Positions 59,028 to 64,000 of a stretch of DNA of 64,000 bases are shown in pieces; within the stretch, counting starts at the first letter, position 1, and every line of letters starts with the position of its first letter. Below the pieces are notes generated by a model. It was not told the origin of the DNA and searched no databases. It worked only from the letters and a program-made list of their open reading frames with translations. Source of the DNA: Eupeodes corollae. Its lineage: Eukaryota; Arthropoda; Insecta; Diptera; Syrphidae. The position numbers were made by a program, and so were the translations under genes. The stretch is from contig NC_079147.1 in the NCBI RefSeq assembly GCF_945859685.1, forward strand, positions 93,488,315 through 93,552,314. The letters are read 5' to 3'.

Positions 59028-59356
59028 CTCATTTTGCACTGCTTGTTGTTTCTTAGCATTGCTCGTCCTTTTTGATTTCTTCACAACAGGCTGTCCATTC
59101 GCATCGGTTGTATTTTTCTTTCTTACATTCTTTGTATTTGGCAATTTATTATCCTTTTTCCATTTCATTCGTCGATTTTGGAACCAGATTTTTATTTGTC
59201 TCTCCGATAGTACCAATGTATGTGCGATTTCTATCCGCCTCCGTCTTGTCAAATATCGATTGTAATGGAATTCCTTTTCCAATTCAAGGATCTGATGGCG
59301 CGTGTAGGCGGTACGTTGACGTTTCGGTTCCATGCCCGGCTGAAACGATCCATTTG
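59028..59356 (-). CDS. Dfd: Deformed (Dfd) homeobox exon
   Basis: The exon follows acceptor TTTCTTGCAG (59357-59366, reverse) in the middle of a codon and ends at GAG|GTGAG. It encodes ANGSFQPGMEP, then a 60-residue homeodomain (59327-59148) with the Deformed-type arm PKRQRTAYTR. Helix 1-2 residues are HQILELEKEFHYNRYLTRRR and the recognition helix is RQIKIWFQNRRMKWKK (Q50, N51). The Deformed-specific DNKLPNTKNVRKK follows, then a lysine-rich stretch to QNE. Residues outside helix 3, such as the HTLVLS turn, also distinguish it from Scr and Antp. Spliced in phase 0 to 46674. The preceding YPWM exon was not found up to 64000. Dfd autoregulates in flies, but no enhancer is claimed here. Confidence 0.98.
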
Positions 59357-61340
59357 CTGCAAGAAATAACAAAATATACACATCATTAATTTTTATAAAC
59401 ATTTCCATTGTCCGAATGTTCTCTTTTTTTCATATTAATATTTCAATGATGTGTGTGTGTCTCAATGTTTTCGACACACTGGAAATAGATTGATTTTTCT
59501 ATTCTGATTGAAATATTGGATGTTGCATAGATTGGGGCAGCTATACAGCTATATATATGGGGAAGGATATAAATTCAATTTCACATAGACACAATCGGAG
59601 AAACAATGTTATTCAGCTTGAATGAACTGTCATCAGTTTGAGAAGTCCATTAATCTAAAAAACACACACAAATTCCTACATAAAATGTGTCCAAGCAAGA
59701 GCAGGGCTGGTGGATGATGGTGTGTGGGCAGTACGAGTGTACTTCAATTTTTGCGAAGAAAAAAGGATATTTTACACTTCTGTGTGATATTTTGGCGAAA
59801 CAAGCGAAACTTGTGAAATATTTCCTAAGAACCAGGTGTTCTAGTTATAGAGGTTACTTTCGAATTAATAAACTTAGATCAAGTGAAGCCTTCACACTGT
59901 TCCGTTGCCATCCGGCGTCAGCGTCGTTTCGGCCAAACTTATTCCTTCCTCGCATCTACCTACATACCCACTCTTTCCTTCGTCTAGTTCAACATCAACA
60001 TTTCCATTTTGAGTTTGATTAATTATCTCCTTTGAGCAGTTTAAACATCAGTCACCCTTTCCTATCTCCATCATGGTTCATGGGTACTTGTAAGCGCGGC
60101 GGTTAAAATTCAATCGATTCTGGGATAACCCTTTCAGGACGGGGACAAGAAAAACAAACAACAAGTTGACTTTCCTTCAATATAGATACTTAAGTAAAAG
60201 AACATGAACCGACCCCAATAAACAAAAAAAAAAACGGAAAACTCCTGAAGTCGCAACATCTGCGGGAGCTGTAAAACTAAAAAGTCCCTTCTGTGCGTTT
60301 TCTTCCTTCTGACATTGACGGTTTGACATTGCGATGTGATTACAATTCTTCCTTTTAATTGTACTAGTATAATATACATTTTTCTTTTACTCATCCCGCC
60401 ACCGCATTATGAAGAGTTAAACAGGCGCGTATTATCAATGAGCTACTTTAAGGATAAGAAAATAAGATACTTTTTGGAATAGTGTGCCAGTGCCGGGAAT
60501 TTAATTTAAGCGATTAATAATATTCATTCATATACTGCTACTTGTATCTAAAGTCGCGGGATGGTGTCAGTGAGTTTTTCGAACCTGAAAGCAAGTTTGA
60601 GTTTGTTTAGGAGAAAACTGACAGGACATCATATTTCATTCCTATAAAAATGTATAGAATAAGGAGGAGATTTCTTCACCTTATCTTATAATAAAGTTTT
60701 TGAACTTTCTTTAAAAGTAGATATTTGACAACCCAATGGAGTGTTGTGAAGATGTAGTACTTAATTCGTTTAGTTTGAGTTCAAAGGTGATTGAAAATAC
60801 AAGTTTATTTTTGCTAAGCCAAAAGAAAAAAATATTGAAAATGATGAAAATTGATTACAATATACTTTACTGACTTTATGAAAATTCAACAATTTTTGAT
60901 GCTCCTTTATTGATAGTTTAAAAATTACTTTACTTTTGTTACTTTTATTAAATAATTAAAATCTATTAGATAATACGTCATTTAAGTTTTATTTGACTTG
61001 CTACAAGTAAATGTTTTTAATTCATTTCAGTGTTTTCAAAAATAGTTCGAACTATTTGAATATATATAACATATATCTTAATTGAGGACTTGCTATCAAA
61101 AATCCTTGCAGTTCAAAACTAAAGCGAGGCTTGATTTTTGACGACAATATCTCTTAAACACATTTGAGATTATTGTTTCCAACTAATTTTGTCTTATTGT
61201 TTTCAACACTTAATGAAATTTTAAGCAAAACGAACTGATAGTTTTCCTACCAAAAATAAAAACCCAAACGAAAATACTAAGACTTAGTAAAAATTTACTT
61301 TCGACTATTATTATTAAAAATATTGGCTTCAAACTAATTT
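59357..61340 (-). other. Dfd: Upstream Dfd intron, no coding sequence seen
   Basis: No YPWM-containing exon is visible on the minus strand. 59680-60420 has more balanced composition and no transposon protein, so it could hold intronic regulatory DNA. 61100-61330 is an inverted, decayed copy of the repeat at 16.3-16.8 kb (GAAAACAATAAGAC, TTTTACTAAGTCTT on the reverse). Confidence 0.45.
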
Positions 61341-61349
61341 TATCTCTGC

Positions 61350-63760
61350 TCTCCATTCAAAGAATTGTTGCCCATTATCCTCACACTGAAATCGTCACTG
61401 CGGGCGATTTCAATGTACACAATTTTTTTTGGCTTCGTTATTCTGGCCAGTCAACACCGGAAGGAAGGTATGAGTTAAATCAATTAACTCAGCTTGTCAA
61501 TTAGCCAACTGGATTCCCTGACGTAGCAGATTAATCTGCCAACACCCTAGACTTGTTTCTTCCCTGTATTACCGTGTATTACCGCCTCTAGGCACATCAG
61601 ACCATTGTATCATATCTGCAAAATTCTCATGTCAAAAAACTCAGTTAAAGAAAAAACTCCTATGAAAACCGTTTGGCAATATGAGAAAGCCAACTGAGAC
61701 GGTCTCAATGAATTCTTCAGGAACTTTAACGCGCAGATATGGTAACAAATTTAATTCTTTGTGGAATGAGAAATTTTATCCCGAGTAGGGTGAAATTTTT
61801 CAAACCCAAAAAGAACTCATGGTTTGATTCGAGCTATAAAGAGGTTATTAGGTTTAGAGATGTAAGTTTCCGTTGTTATAAAGCCAACCCGACTGAGGAA
61901 AACCGGAATAAGTTCAAACAAGCTAGAAAGACCTGTAATGGTCAATATTGTCCAACCAAATTTTTGCATGATTAGAAATTAAGGCAAAAAATATTATACA
62001 ATGTCCCAAAGGTAGTAAACATTTCTAGTCATTTGTTAAAAACGTACAAAACACTAAGTCATCCTCGGTTCCAACGCTCGTCCACAATGACACTCCCTAT
62101 GTAAGCTCGATTGATAAAGCCAATTTCCTTGTAGCACTCTTTGCTGGTATTTTGACGTTACCGGAAAGTGCCATGAGTCCTCCTGTTCTTGAGAGTGTAA
62201 ATGATTCTATGGGACGAATCTTCTTTCGCACTCGTGCAGTTGAAAGAGTACTGAAAGACCTTGAAATACACAAATCTGCTGGCCTGGATGGGGGGATATC
62301 CCAATTTTTCTAAAGAGGTGTTCTTCATCGCTGGTAAAACCACTGCGTAAACTTTTTCCTCTTACCTACTCTACAGGTCTCTTTCCGAGCGAAAGGAAAA
62401 TAGCATTTGTCCAACCTGTCCCTAAAAAAGGCGAATCCTCCTCTCCCTCTTACTATGGTCAAATCGCACTCACGTCCCTTCTTTCCAAGGTCATGGAAAC
62501 GCTGATTAATTATCAGCTCAAGAAATATCTCGAATAACGAAAGCTTCTTAATGATTGACAGAATGGCTTTAGTACTAATTGGTCCACTATTGATCTCATG
62601 GTTCATCTCACCGAACAGTGAAATAAATCTTTACATCGTACGATTATTTCACTTGATATTTTAAAAGCATCTGATAGAATTTGACACCAAGCTCTCTTAT
62701 CGAAAATTCGTGCTTTTGGAATAGATGAATCTCTTCTTCGTTGGATTAGAAATTACCTTTCTAACCGTTCAATACAAGTTGTATTGGATGGTCCCAAGTC
62801 TGAAATTCACAAAATTATTAAACTGTTTCGCCGACGACAGTACCCTCAGCTTCTCATATTCGTTTCTAGATTCACTTAACTTAAACGGCAGTGCATGATA
62901 AGCTCATTAAATTCTGATCTTGACAGAATTGTATAATGGTCTCTTGTCGTTAAAGCGTAACGCACCCCCGATGCCATCTATCTATGAGTGGCACTTGCAT
63001 CCAGGAAACCAATCAACTATCAGTACTCGGTATGTGTATTACAGATCACTTCTTATGAAATGATCACATATTCGATATCGTCAAAAATGCTGCCAGGTGC
63101 TTAGGATTTCTTCGACGATGCAAGAAATTTGTCACCCCTTCTGATCTGGCTACAATCTACAAAGCTTTCATCTGTCCAACGCTTGAATATAATTCGCATA
63201 TCTGGGTAGGTTTCCCCAATACAAGTTTAAATCTTTTGGATAGAATTCAAAATAGAGCTTTAAAAATAATAGGCGACAGAACTATAATCGAAACATTTAC
63301 ATCGCTAGAACACCGCCACAATGTTTCCTGCCTTTTTTGTTTTATCGATATTTTACAAACAATGTTCTGTCGAATTAGCCAGTTGCATTCCACCCCTTAA
63401 ACAATTCAGCCGCAATACTCGCACTTCTATAGGAATGCTCACCAGTTTACCCTTGAGCTCAATTTCGGGCGTACTGTCAAGTATAGAGATTCTTTCTTAT
63501 ATCGCACATCGAGAATGTAGAATGATTTGGCCAACTCTGCTTTTTCCTCCCATTTTGATGTTCAGAACTTTAAGACCAATGCGCACCGGTATCTCCTTTT
63601 AAATACTTCCTATTTTCCTAACTCTCGCACTGCGTTTAAATATAAACAAATTAAGGGTACTAATAACCCCTTAATTGCTTGTGAATTATAGAACAAAATC
63701 TAACAGAAAATATTGTTTTCCCCTTTCCGTAAATTTGTTCATAAAAAAATAAAAGCAAGA
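61350..63760 (+). mobile_element. Longest copy of LINE family A, decayed
   Basis: Frames in order: endonuclease remnants (61350-61620; GDFNVHN is visible as CGGGCGATTTCAATGTACAC at 61402, and PLGTSDHC near 61595), a linker (NSWFDSSYKEVIRFRDVSF, KFKQARKTCN), RVLKDLEIHKSAGLDGG, SERKIAFVQPVPKKGESSSP, SLLSKVMETLINYQLKKYLE, DRI-HQALLSKIRAFGIDESL, SNRSIQVVLDGPKSE, then the C-terminal FYRYF-type region and CIPPLKQFSRNTRTS (63390-63430). The UTR ends AAGGGTACTAATAACCCCTT. Stops are many (for example 62536, 62557, 62620) and the YADD region is damaged. Four copies in the window make this the commonest LINE here. Confidence 0.88.
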
Positions 63761-64000
63761 AAAAAGTACGTAAATGAAGATTTTGAAATTAAACTATTTC
63801 CCAGCCTATGTTTTTAGATTCAAAATCATGGTATGATAAAGTTATGAATTTGTAACTCAAGAAGACAAAGTTGATTCTTTGGTAAATTGTTTATGGTACT
63901 GTCACAGAAGAAAACATGGTTCAGTTAAAGAGTTTGATTTAAGTCGTTTATAGTTACATTTATTTGAAGAAAAAGTGCCACATAAAAAGGATATTAGCCG
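63761..64000. other. Window end, AT-rich Dfd intron DNA
   Basis: Nothing recognised. Confidence 0.4.

Noticed and set aside
59072..59389. 105-codon + strand ORF over the homeobox
   Set aside because: Antisense shadow of the Dfd homeobox exon. The minus strand is unambiguous.
59400..64000. Dfd exon with the YPWM motif
   Set aside because: Looked for on the minus strand and not found. The region is intron and LINE A, so the exon must lie beyond the window.

Overview
This window looks like insect nuclear DNA, most likely from a fly (Diptera). It is AT-rich and gene-poor, and old and young retrotransposons and DNA transposons fill most of the recognisable space. The anchor is the Hox gene Deformed (Dfd) on the minus strand. 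Its homeobox exon is at 59028-59356 and its C-terminal exon, with the ending DYDLTAL, is at 46351-46674. The exon expected to carry the YPWM motif and N-terminus lies beyond 64000. The species cannot be named from the sequence alone.

The most striking object is in the 12.35 kb Dfd intron between these two exons. On the opposite (+) strand, 52478-54658 holds a complete six-exon gene for a secreted 626-residue protein of the angiotensin-converting-enzyme family (peptidase M2). It has a signal peptide, GT-AG introns, a TATA box and initiator at the expected spacing, and a poly(A) signal. All three zinc ligands and the catalytic glutamate of ACE are replaced, and a run of Asp/Glu interrupts the domain. 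It should therefore be a non-peptidase ACE-like protein nested antisense in a Hox intron.

Layout: 1-345 Tc1-type transposon end; about 1070-2010 an unclassified 1-kb repeat (second copy 37140-38195); 4.2-7.4 kb SINE, RTE, RNase-H LINE and hAT remnants; 10.3-12.1 kb LINE and RTE remnants; 16.3-20.8 kb an intact RTE-type LINE (1012-codon ORF, target-site duplication, TAAG-type tail) inserted in an older repeat; 21.7-22.2 kb Helitron helicase remnant; 25.2-28.6 kb Tc1, SINE, LINE and mariner remnants; 29-33 kb mostly unassigned DNA with a perfect 86-bp tandem duplication; 33.0-39.2 kb SINE and LINE fragments; 40.2-40.9 kb two unrecognised ORFs; 43-45.3 kb a mariner split by a SINE, then a LINE; 46.35-59.36 kb Dfd exons and intron with the nested gene and more TEs; 61.35-63.76 kb a long degenerate LINE inside the upstream Dfd intron.

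No other host gene could be supported in the 46 kb downstream of Dfd. No tRNA, rRNA or CRISPR array was seen, and mir-10, which lies next to Dfd in many arthropods, was not found by eye.
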